NCBI GenBank assembly: GCA_021772595.1
Contig: JAJFLS010000378.1
Location: forward strand, 1 to 38,438
Source of the DNA: Opitutales bacterium
GTDB taxonomy: Bacteria > Verrucomicrobiota > Verrucomicrobiia > Opitutales > Opitutaceae
Direction: 5' to 3'
Length of the DNA: 38,438 nt
A model generated the notes under the pieces. It searched no databases, had not been told where the DNA came from, and saw only the letters and a program-made list of their open reading frames with translations. The position numbers were made by a program, and so were the translations under genes. Of this stretch, positions 1 through 6,764 are shown piece after piece. Position 1 is the stretch's first letter. The number at the start of each line of letters is the position of its first letter.

Positions 1-931
1 TTCCGCCTGAACAGAGATAGAGGGCCGCCATGCGAGTGGCCAGGCCGTTGGTGACTTGCTCGAGGATGACGGACTGCGTCGAGTCTGCCAGCTCCGAGTC
101 GATTTCCACGCCGCGGTTGATGGGGCCGGGGTGCATGATGATCGCGTTTTCCTTGAGCCAGGAGAGCCGGGTTTTGTTGAGGCCGAACATTCTCGTGTAT
201 TCGTTGAGGGAGGGGAAAGCGGCTGCGTTTTGGCGTTCATGCTGTATCCGCAGGAGCATCACCGCGTCTTTGTCGGCGAGGGCTGATTGGAGGTCGTGCG
301 ACACGGTCACGCCCAGCTGTTCGAATTCGTGGGGAACGAGGGTGGAGGGACCAACGAGCGTGACCTGGGCTCCGAGCTTGGTCATGGCCCAGATATTCGA
401 GCGGGCGACGCGGCTGTAGAGGATGTCTCCGAGAATGGCTATTTTGAGGCCTTCGAGGCTTCCGAATTTCTCGCGGAGGGTGAAGCAGTCGAGGAGCGCC
501 TGGGTTGGGTGCTCGTGGGCGCCGTCTCCCGCGTTGAGGACGGGGATGTCGAGAATTTTGGCGATGTAGGCGGCGGATCCTGGCGCGGAGTGGCGAATGA
601 CGACTATGTCGGCGGCGAGGGCGCGGATGGTCTGGACCGTGTCGCGGAGCGTTTCCCCTTTCGTGGTGCTGCTCGTTTTCATGTCGAGCGACATGACGTC
701 CGCGCTGAGCTTAGTCGCCGCCATTTCGAAGGCGACCCGCGTGCGGGTGCTGTTTTCGAAGAAGAGGTTGACGACGGTTTTGCCGCGGAGAGCGGGCGTT
801 TTAGTGGTCTTTCGATCGAGGATTTTCTTAAACGCCTCAGCTGTTTTGAACAGGGTTAAGATCTCTTCTGGCGAGAGTTCTTCGATCGATATCAGGTCTT
901 TGCGAATCCAAGGCATACCTGAAGTGGCCAT
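1..931 (-). CDS. pyrB: Aspartate carbamoyltransferase catalytic subunit (3' end cut by window edge)
   Basis: Catalyses carbamoyl phosphate + L-aspartate to N-carbamoyl-aspartate, the committed step of cytoplasmic pyrimidine synthesis. I translated it from the minus strand; 310 codons are visible with no stop, about the usual full length, so only a few residues should be missing. Family motifs are all present: carbamoyl-phosphate loop FFENSTRTR (residues 57-65), the 80s-loop SSTTKGE (87-93), HPTQALLD (141-148) and HPGPINRGVE (267-276). The ATG at 931 lies 6 bases after the pyrR stop, so the two genes are co-transcribed; a second in-frame ATG at 916 is possible. No clear Shine-Dalgarno precedes either. 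pyrC probably follows outside the window (inference from the usual gene order). Confidence 0.95.
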   Translation of the reverse strand, partial: MATSGMPWIRKDLISIEELSPEEILTLFKTAEAFKKILDRKTTKTPALRGKTVVNLFFENSTRTRVAFEMAATKLSADVMSLDMKTSSTTKGETLRDTVQTIRALAADIVVIRHSAPGSAAYIAKILDIPVLNAGDGAHEHPTQALLDCFTLREKFGSLEGLKIAILGDILYSRVARSNIWAMTKLGAQVTLVGPSTLVPHEFEQLGVTVSHDLQSALADKDAVMLLRIQHERQNAAAFPSLNEYTRMFGLNKTRLSWLKENAIIMHPGPINRGVEIDSELADSTQSVILEQVTNGLATRMAALYLCSGG

Positions 932-937
932 CCAGCG

Positions 938-1474
938 CTAAGCCGAGAGAATGTCAACATGCGACTTGTCGGGTCTGTTTGGGTATAGGTGGGCTTCCAC
1001 CTTTTCGGAGCGTGTTGTGGGCTCGGTGATGCCGACGTAATTCGCTTGAATGGGGAGGCGCCGGTTGCCGCGGTCGACTAGGGTCGCGAGCTCGATTCTG
1101 TGGGGGCGTCCAATGGTGTGGACTTCGGCGAGGGCGGCCCGAACGCTGCGGCCGGAGAAGAGGACGTCATCGACGAGGATGATGGTGGATTCTTCGGGAT
1201 CGTGGGCGATTTGGGTGGACTCGACTTCCTTGGCGATGGGATTGACGCCGATGTCGTCCCGGTGGAAGGAGATGTCGATGACCGCGGCGTGGGCTTGGAT
1301 GCCATGCTTGGCGTCGAGCGCGTCGCAGAGCATTTCGGAGAAAGGGATGCCTCCGTTGGCGATAGCGGCTAGGACGAGGTTGCTAGTCGAGGCGTGGGCG
1401 GTGGCGATTTCCGCGGCGACGGACTCGATGGCGCTGTTGATTTCGTCTGAGGAGATGGACTTTCTAATCGGCAC
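938..1474 (-). CDS. pyrR: PyrR bifunctional pyrimidine regulator / uracil phosphoribosyltransferase
   Basis: 178 residues, the normal PyrR length. The PRPP-binding motif VDDVLFSGRSV is at residues 101-111 and the conserved RGNRRLPI at 135-142. In Gram-positive bacteria PyrR binds UMP and pyr mRNA to control attenuation and also makes UMP from uracil and PRPP; in many Gram-negatives its regulatory role is unproven. It sits directly upstream of pyrB with a 6-base gap, the typical pyr operon order. The start is a GTG at 1474: no in-frame ATG exists just upstream, and the nearby ATGs at 1481 and 1485 are in other frames. The preceding GGTGG could act as a weak ribosome site. I could not recognise an attenuator in the short leader. 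Confidence 0.93.
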   Translation of the reverse strand: MPIRKSISSDEINSAIESVAAEIATAHASTSNLVLAAIANGGIPFSEMLCDALDAKHGIQAHAAVIDISFHRDDIGVNPIAKEVESTQIAHDPEESTIILVDDVLFSGRSVRAALAEVHTIGRPHRIELATLVDRGNRRLPIQANYVGITEPTTRSEKVEAHLYPNRPDKSHVDILSA

Positions 1475-1619
1475 CCACCATTCATTGGCTGGCTAATCGA
1501 GCGAGGTAAAGAAAAACGATGTTCGGAGTTTCTTAATGGGCTGTTGGGCAGGCTGTTTGAAACTGAACAAAAAATTTACACAAATGCTCATAGACAGGGG
1601 AGGTGTTTTAACCATGATG

Positions 1620-1643
1620 GCGCCCAATATCTCCGTTGGGCGC
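1620..1643 (+). promoter_or_regulatory. Leader hairpin of the cold-shock gene
   Basis: GCGCCCAA (1620-1627) and TTGGGCGC (1636-1643) form a perfect 8-bp stem with an 8-base loop, extendable by G-T and T-A pairs. It ends 52 bases before the cold-shock ATG and so lies in the likely 5' untranslated leader. Long structured leaders are known to control cold-shock mRNAs in other bacteria; a thermosensing role here is inference. No T-tract follows, so it is not a simple terminator. Confidence 0.5.
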
Positions 1644-1695
1644 TAATTGCCCGGTGGGGCGATCATTAAAAACACAGAAAACACCAAGACAAAAG

Positions 1696-1890
1696 ATGGC
1701 AAAAGGAACAGTAAAATGGTTTAACGATGAGAAGGGCTACGGCTTCATTCAACAGAATGATGGCGGCAACGACTTATTCGTTCATCATTCCGAGACAGAT
1801 GGATCAGCCCTAAATGAAGGCGATCCCGTAGAATATGAAATTGGAGAAGGTAAAAAAGGACCTTGCGCCACGAATGTTAAGAAAGCCTAA
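1696..1890 (+). CDS. Cold-shock protein, CspA family
   Basis: A 64-residue single cold-shock domain (OB fold), normal family length. The N terminus carries the RNP1 motif KGYGFI (residues 13-18) and the RNP2-like DLFVHHS, with the canonical MAKGTVKWFN start. Such proteins bind single-stranded RNA/DNA and melt mRNA structure. The frame is open upstream to 1636, but the family N terminus fixes the ATG at 1696; the upstream part is leader. It is transcribed divergently from pyrR and followed by a strong terminator, so it is probably monocistronic. Only a purine-rich stretch, with no clear Shine-Dalgarno, precedes the ATG. Confidence 0.95.
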   Translation: MAKGTVKWFNDEKGYGFIQQNDGGNDLFVHHSETDGSALNEGDPVEYEIGEGKKGPCATNVKKA

Positions 1891-1891
1891 C

Positions 1892-1928
1892 GATCTGCGT
1901 TAGCGGATTTCAGACTTTCGTGCAGATC
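1892..1928 (+). other. 3' UTR stem-loop after the cold-shock gene
   Basis: GATCTGC just after the stop codon pairs with GCAGATC some 23 bases later, and a smaller CTCGC/GCGAG hairpin follows at about 1933-1947. Both lie between the stop and the terminator. They may stabilise the mRNA; the function is inferred only from position. Confidence 0.35.
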
Positions 1929-1977
1929 CAACCTCGCTCTAGGCGAGCGATCTGCGAATAAGAATTTTATATCTATT

Positions 1978-2009
1978 AAGGAGGAACTTCGGTTCCTCCT
2001 TTTTTTTTT
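1978..2009 (+). terminator. Rho-independent terminator with UUCG tetraloop
   Basis: GGAGGAAC (1980-1987), loop TTCG (1988-1991) and GTTCCTCC (1992-1999) form a perfect 8-bp stem, extended by two A-T pairs, followed by a run of ten T. It ends the cold-shock transcript. Confidence 0.92.
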
Positions 2010-2044
2010 GGCAATGTCGGGTTTCTTTAGTGAAACCCATCGAT

Positions 2045-2177
2045 GTAGGAGCCTGCTTGCCCGTTCGAGAACCTTAGGGCCATGAGCGTGTCGAATGGCA
2101 GGTGATCTTTTGCGTTGATCCGGCGGGAATATCGCCTGCAAGCCGCCGACAGGTCGGGGTCAATGACAGGCTCCTAC
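2045..2177. repeat. Decayed REPIN, GTAGGAGCCTG family, with internal insertion
   Basis: Begins GTAGGAGCCTGCTTG and ends with the inverted CAGGCTCCTAC of the family seen intact at 21533-21604. The left hairpin has drifted. In the right arm GCCTGCAAG (from about 2134) is separated from CAGGCTCCTAC by about 23 extra bases that contain a GCCGAC-type sequence, as if a second sequence had inserted. It lies between the convergent cold-shock and helicase genes, and its terminal CTAC covers the helicase stop codon. Confidence 0.6.
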
Positions 2178-4537
2178 ATGGGAGAGGGCTTAGGTTTCGC
2201 GGTTTGGGCGCACCAGCGTTCGAGGTCTGTGTCTTCAAAGATGTAGTCGAAATCCCGGTATTGGGACGAAAGGAGCGTTTGGGTTCTTTTTTCGGCGAAG
2301 CGTTGGCAGTGGAGGAGCACTTTGACTTTTTGGCCGGGCGCGCGGACGAGGCGACCAAGGGCTTGATTCACTTTCTGGATACCGGGCTGGAGGTAAGCGC
2401 GTTCGAATCCGTTGAGCCCTTTGCTGTCGTAGTAGTCTCGCTTCGCCTGCTGGATGGGGTTCACTTCCGGGAGGGCAGGACTGACGACCATGGCCGCTTG
2501 AATTCTGCCGCCGATCAGATCAATGCCTTCGGCGAAACTCGATCCGAGAACGAGGAAGACGATGTCGTGAAAGCGGATCGCGTCGTCGATGAAGTCGGCC
2601 CGTTCGGCGAGCGTTTCGCTTCCGCCGCGCTCTTGCATTGCGACTCGATAGAAGGGGAAGTTCTGCTCTACGGTCTCCCGCATTTTATCGGCGTAGGCGA
2701 AGGACGGGAAGAAAACGACGACGGGCGCGAACTGCTCGGTGAGCGTGGAGATTGTCGATGCGGTGACGCTGGCGGAGGTTTTGCGTTGCTTCATCCGGGT
2801 ATCGGCTCGTGTGTCGATCGCAATATCGTAGACGCCGTCCAACCAGGGGGCGGGAGGGGTGACGCGATGGGGTGGGGGGAGCCGATCACTCAGGCCGCAT
2901 TGCTCCAGGAAGCCGTCGAAGATCGGGAAGGTGGCGGAGAGGAAAAGGCATTCCTTGAACGGGGCGAGCATGTCTCCGATGGCTTGGGCTGGATCGATGC
3001 AGGTGATTCTGATTTGGCCGTTTCTGGGAACCCAAGCGATGAAGCGTTCCGCGGATTCCTTCAGCACTGCAGTTCCCGAAGAGAGCGACCAGAGCGTTTC
3101 TAGAGGCTCGGGCATCATCTCTTCGTACGGTAAGGCTTCGCCGGATACGGTGGTTATGAAGGATGACAGGAGTTCCGCTAGATCGTCGAGTTGACCGAGG
3201 CTGAGCACGTCTCCTTTCGTATAGGCGACGCATTCCGATAGGATGCTTGAAATCAGATTTCGAATACGTCGACTGGCTCCGATTTCAGCGAGCTCTTCGA
3301 GCAGCGCGTTCAGGGCGAGCGCGTTGAGTTCCTTGCTTTGATTAGACTCGACGCGAGAGGGAAGGTTGTGGGCTTCGTCGATGATGAGAAAGGAACGGCT
3401 GGGATCGAAATCGGTTTGCTCGGAAAGCAGGCGGGCGCTTTTGGAGGAGAATAGGTAATTGTAGTCTCCGATCCAGATGTCTCGATATCCAAGCGCGGTC
3501 CGCATTGTTTCGTAGGGACAGATTTGGGCGGCGGCGCTTTGTTCTTTTAGCGTTTCGATGGGAATGGGTTGTTGCGAAAACAGGAAGTGTCGGTCGAGCC
3601 CGGAGCGTTTCCATTTTTCGTCGAGATCGACGATGTAGGAGCAGACGCGGGGCGAGCAGCGAAACTCGGAATTGACGCAGTGTTCGGCCTTGTTTCGGAT
3701 TTGCCAGTAGGACGCGGCGGAGTGGTCGCCGAGCAGCGCTTCCAAACGCTGGGTGGCTTCGAGTTGTCCGGTGGCTTTGCTGGTGAGGTAGACGATGCGG
3801 TCGACTTGTCCTGTGGCTAGGCGTTGCAGGCCGATTTCCCAGGCGACTCCGGTTTTACCATATCCGGTCGGCGCTTCGAGGCAGACGATTGGTGAGGTTT
3901 CGAACGCGGCTTTGAGATCGGCTTGAACGGTCTCCTGGCCGGGGCGTGGCGTTTCGTAGGCGGGCTTGAACTGCAGCGAACGCAGCCGGGCAAGCCGTGC
4001 GCTTTTCCGGTCGAGGTAGCTGGCCAGAAGGTCGAGATGCTCGACGATAAGCGGGTCGAAACGACCGTCCAGCGGCACGCTCTGGGTGATTCCGGAGGCG
4101 AGCTCGACGAGGTAGAGCTCGAGATCGATATTCTCCGCGATTTCGTTTCGGGTCCGAATAAGCAATTCCCGATAGGCGAGGAGCTGGAGGCAGTAGCTTT
4201 TGTAGCGGGAGCCGATTTCGTTGGGATCGATCGGCAGGGGGCTGGTGACCGTTTTTATTTCGCGAACTCGGATGTTGCCGGGCTCGTCACGGATTTGGTC
4301 GATACGGCCGGAGATGCGGAGAGTCCAGCCGCTCCAGAGGATGTCGCCGCTGATTGACTGTTCGTTGGTGAGGCCTTCCTGAGGGGCATTTTCCTGGATG
4401 GCCTGGTGCCATTGCTGTCCGGCTTGGGCCCGCCAATTGCCGATCCCGAGCGAATCGGTTCGTTGGGAGTACGGGGAGAATCGCGCGAACTCGCCCACGC
4501 TTAACGTGACTAGCCGGAGTTTCGCATCGATTTCCAT
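2174..4537 (-). CDS. XPD/DinG-type Fe-S helicase with N-terminal PD-(D/E)XK-like domain
   Basis: 787 residues from the ATG at 4537; a TTG at 4573 would add 12. Residues 1-180 look like a RecB-type PD-(D/E)XK nuclease: GRID (77-80), EIK (93-95) and a following QLLAY (118-122). The rest is a superfamily-2 XPD/DinG helicase: Walker A APTGYGKT (222-229), four cysteines (287, 294, 299, 340) spaced like the XPD 4Fe-4S cluster, DEAH (387-390), then SATF, GSSFAEGIDL and QALGRLVR. It probably unwinds DNA 5' to 3' in repair, with nuclease-assisted processing inferred from the fusion. It is alone on its strand and preceded by a 44-bp palindrome. The stop TAG is supplied by a REP repeat. Whether the nuclease is active cannot be told. 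Confidence 0.88.
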   Translation of the reverse strand: MEIDAKLRLVTLSVGEFARFSPYSQRTDSLGIGNWRAQAGQQWHQAIQENAPQEGLTNEQSISGDILWSGWTLRISGRIDQIRDEPGNIRVREIKTVTSPLPIDPNEIGSRYKSYCLQLLAYRELLIRTRNEIAENIDLELYLVELASGITQSVPLDGRFDPLIVEHLDLLASYLDRKSARLARLRSLQFKPAYETPRPGQETVQADLKAAFETSPIVCLEAPTGYGKTGVAWEIGLQRLATGQVDRIVYLTSKATGQLEATQRLEALLGDHSAASYWQIRNKAEHCVNSEFRCSPRVCSYIVDLDEKWKRSGLDRHFLFSQQPIPIETLKEQSAAAQICPYETMRTALGYRDIWIGDYNYLFSSKSARLLSEQTDFDPSRSFLIIDEAHNLPSRVESNQSKELNALALNALLEELAEIGASRRIRNLISSILSECVAYTKGDVLSLGQLDDLAELLSSFITTVSGEALPYEEMMPEPLETLWSLSSGTAVLKESAERFIAWVPRNGQIRITCIDPAQAIGDMLAPFKECLFLSATFPIFDGFLEQCGLSDRLPPPHRVTPPAPWLDGVYDIAIDTRADTRMKQRKTSASVTASTISTLTEQFAPVVVFFPSFAYADKMRETVEQNFPFYRVAMQERGGSETLAERADFIDDAIRFHDIVFLVLGSSFAEGIDLIGGRIQAAMVVSPALPEVNPIQQAKRDYYDSKGLNGFERAYLQPGIQKVNQALGRLVRAPGQKVKVLLHCQRFAEKRTQTLLSSQYRDFDYIFEDTDLERWCAQTAKPKPSPM

Positions 4538-4651
4538 TGGCGGAACGCTGCGCGCTTGAAGGATCGATATCAAGCTCGGTCAGGAGAATCGCCGGCTTCG
4601 AGGCCCCGGCCCGACTCCCGCGGCAGGCCCGAGAAAAAGCCGCCAATCGCT

Positions 4652-4695
4652 CCACGACCGTTTAAATTACAACGTTGTAAATTAAACGGTCGTGG
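4652..4695. promoter_or_regulatory. 44-bp near-perfect palindrome, candidate operator
   Basis: Two 22-base arms centred between 4673 and 4674 match with a single A/A mismatch; the core TTACAACGTTGTAA is perfectly symmetric. It lies between the divergent helicase and the secreted-protein gene, 115 bases upstream of the helicase ATG. It does not begin with GTAG and matches none of the other repeats. It could be an operator for a dimeric repressor (a damage regulator would fit the helicase) or a cruciform. The function is inference. Confidence 0.55.
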
Positions 4696-4840
4696 CTTGG
4701 TCTTTGCCTGTGGAAGCGGATGGTGTTGGACACGGCTCGGGTAGGAGTTGGGAAACGGCGGGAGTTGCGACTTCGGTCGGAAAAGGGCTGGCCTTGAACC
4801 GCTTAATATAGAAGCTCGTCAGTCGAATAGTACTATTAGT

Positions 4841-5338
4841 ATGAAATTCGTTGCCCTAGCCTCATTGCTCGCGCTTTTCGCCGTTTCGGAGACGCGGGCG
4901 GATTATAGCGAGACTCTTTTGAAGGGATTGCAGGGCGTCGGGCTGAAAATCCGCCCGATGAGCATCCGGTCGGACGCCTTCGTTCTGGATGAAACGGCGC
5001 TTGAGGAGCATGTCCTTCAGAAGTTGGAGGAGCTACATTTGCGCCTGCTTACCGAGGAGGAGGTCGCGGTGATGCCGGGACAGCCATTTTTAGAAGTGGT
5101 GATCAACATCGCTCATGCCCAGGGGCCGAGCCATATTTATTCGGTGTCATTGGAGTTGCGGGAAATGGCGGAACTAGAGCGTCCCAAAGACAGCATCGTG
5201 ACGATCGCGGCGAGTACTTGGAAGCGCGAGTCGCTCGGGATCGCGAATCGGCCCGAAGCGATCATTGTAATCGTTGATCGCCTGCTTCACTTGTTTTCCG
5301 ACGAGCTTCACAAGGCGAACGTTTCCGAATCGCAGTGA
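4841..5338 (+). CDS. Small secreted protein of unknown function
   Basis: 165 residues. The start at 4841 is chosen because it gives a clear Sec signal peptide: MKF, a hydrophobic core VALASLLALFAV, and a likely cut after ETRA (residue about 20). The mature part, about 145 residues, is mixed alpha/beta in appearance with no cysteine pattern or motif I recognise; the segment LEVVINIAHAQGPSHIYSVSLELRE-like hints at a beta-rich core. It could be periplasmic or exported. The reading frame continues upstream to 4748, but that part lacks signal-peptide character and is judged leader. It is followed by a REPIN and then prfB on the same strand. Confidence 0.75.
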   Translation: MKFVALASLLALFAVSETRADYSETLLKGLQGVGLKIRPMSIRSDAFVLDETALEEHVLQKLEELHLRLLTEEEVAVMPGQPFLEVVINIAHAQGPSHIYSVSLELREMAELERPKDSIVTIAASTWKRESLGIANRPEAIIVIVDRLLHLFSDELHKANVSESQ

Positions 5339-5344
5339 GAAACG

Positions 5345-5420
5345 GTTGGGCTGACTATCCTTAGTCAGCCGCGAAATTGGGGACAACCGTTGTCGGCTGA
5401 CTAGAGATAGTCCGCCCTAC
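5345..5420. repeat. REPIN, GTAGGGCGGACTA / GTTGGGCTGACTA type
   Basis: The left unit begins GTTGGGCTGACTATCC (GTTG in place of GTAG) and forms a GGCTGACTA/TAGTCAGCC hairpin. The right unit, in inverse orientation, reads GTAGGGCGGACTATC followed by TAGTCAGCC. The two face each other as in a REPIN. It fills most of the gap between the secreted-protein gene and prfB. Confidence 0.65.
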
Positions 5421-5488
5421 GTTGCTGCGGTGAAAAATGAGGCTCCGCGCTTGATCTCGCTCGAAGAACTTTCCAATCTGCTGCGCTT

Positions 5489-6632
5489 ATGATCAAGTCA
5501 GAGACGAAAGCCTTGCACAATGAGATAGAAAAGCGCGCGGGATACCTATGGAGGTATCTTTGACGTCGATGGCAAACGCGACGAGATCGCAGCTTTAGAT
5601 GAGAAGATGGTTGCGGAAGGTTTTTGGAATGACCAGAAAGCAGCCCAGGCCATTATTGGAGAAGCGAACATGCTCAAGCGGGTCGTCAACGGACTGGCCC
5701 AATTCAAGTCTAAGGTCGACGACGCCCGAGCGATGGAGGAGTTGCTGGAGGAGGAAGAGGTCGACGAAAATTCCGATGAAGCGGTCGAACTCCACGAGGC
5801 GGCGGAAACCTTGAAGGGCGAACTCGACGACCTCGAAATCCAGTGCTACCTGAAGGGCGCACACGACCACTGCAACGCCATCCTAAGCGTGAACGCGGGA
5901 GCGGGCGGAACGGAATCATGCGATTGGGCGGACATGCTTTTCCGCATGTACACTCGCTGGGCGGAACGGCGCGGCTTCAAGTGCGAGATCATCGACATTC
6001 TTCCGGGCGAAGAAGCGGGTCTCTCGAAAGTGACGTTGCGGATCGAAGGGCCTAACGCCTTCGGTTACGCCAACGCCGAGCGAGGCGTGCACCGACTGGT
6101 GCGGATCAGCCCCTTCGACTCCAATGCGCGCCGCCACACCTCCTTTTGCGCGGTGGATGTTGTCGCGGAAATCGAGGACGACGTTGAGATCGAACTCGAC
6201 GACAAGGACCTGCGCGAAGACACCTATCGGGCGAGCGGCAAAGGCGGTCAGCATGTCAACAAGACGGACTCCGCCGTGCGTTTGACTCACCTCCCAACGG
6301 GCGTGGTCGCCGCTTGCCAGACGGAGCGGTCACAGCACAAGAATCGCGCGACCGCCATGAAGATGCTGAAAGCGCGCCTCTACGAAAAACAAGAGGACGA
6401 GAAGCGCTCGGAGATGGAGAAGGTGTACGGCGAAAAAGGGGAAATCGGCTGGGGCAATCAGATCCGAAGCTACGTCTTCCAGCCCTATCAGATGGTTAAA
6501 GATCTGCGCACCGGGGTGGATACGGGAAACATCCAAATCGTAATGGACGGCGATATCGACATGTTCATCAACGCCTGGCTCCGCGCCGGCTCACCACGCC
6601 ACCGCAACAAGGAAATCCAGATGGATGATTGA
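5489..6632 (+). CDS. prfB: Peptide chain release factor 2, expressed by programmed +1 frameshift
   Basis: RF2 recognises UGA and UAA and triggers peptide release on the ribosome. The gene starts with ATG at 5489, runs 24 sense codons to an in-frame TGA (5561-5563), then continues in the +1 frame from GAC at 5562 to the stop at 6632, giving 380 residues. Joined this way the N terminus matches RF2 (Leu-Asp at the shift, then ...EGFWND). The UGA-recognition tripeptide SPF is at 207-209 and the catalytic GGQ at 252-254, almost the E. coli numbering. A naive call beginning at ATG 5607 would lose about 39 residues. Regulation is the classic RF2 autoregulation: low RF2 lets the ribosome pause at UGA and slip. 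No Shine-Dalgarno is evident before the start. Confidence 0.95.
5550..5563 (+). promoter_or_regulatory. RF2 programmed +1 frameshift site
   Basis: GGAGG (5550-5554), TAT, CTT, TGA followed by C. The Shine-Dalgarno-like GGAGG is three bases from the slippery CTT, the same spacing as in the well-studied E. coli prfB site, and the shift context CTTTGAC is identical. The stop is the 25th codon of the zero frame. Confidence 0.93.
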
Positions 6633-6680
6633 TGGAGCGGGAACAACAGTGTCGTATGGTGAGGCGTAAATCAGCTGAGC

Positions 6681-6753
6681 GTAGGAGCCTACTTGCAGGC
6701 GCTTCTCCTCTGGTATGCGAGCATTTGAAAATCGCCTGCAAGCAGGCTCCTAC
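6681..6753. repeat. REPIN, GTAGGAGCCTG family
   Basis: The left unit GTAGGAGCCTACTTGCAGGC faces the inverted unit GCCTGCAAGCAGGCTCCTAC, separated by about 30 bases. It is the same family as the elements at 12270 and 21533. It fills the gap between prfB and the ATP-grasp-like gene and ends 12 bases before that gene's ATG. Confidence 0.85.
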
Positions 6754-6764
6754 ATTATAGAGCG

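Noticed and set aside
2102..3103. Long open frame (333 codons) on the plus strand opposite the helicase
   Set aside because: The antisense frame has no recognisable protein features, and the minus strand here encodes clear helicase motifs.
5489..5607. prfB read as a broken gene because of the early TGA
   Set aside because: The TGA lies in a conserved programmed frameshift site and the rest of RF2 is intact.
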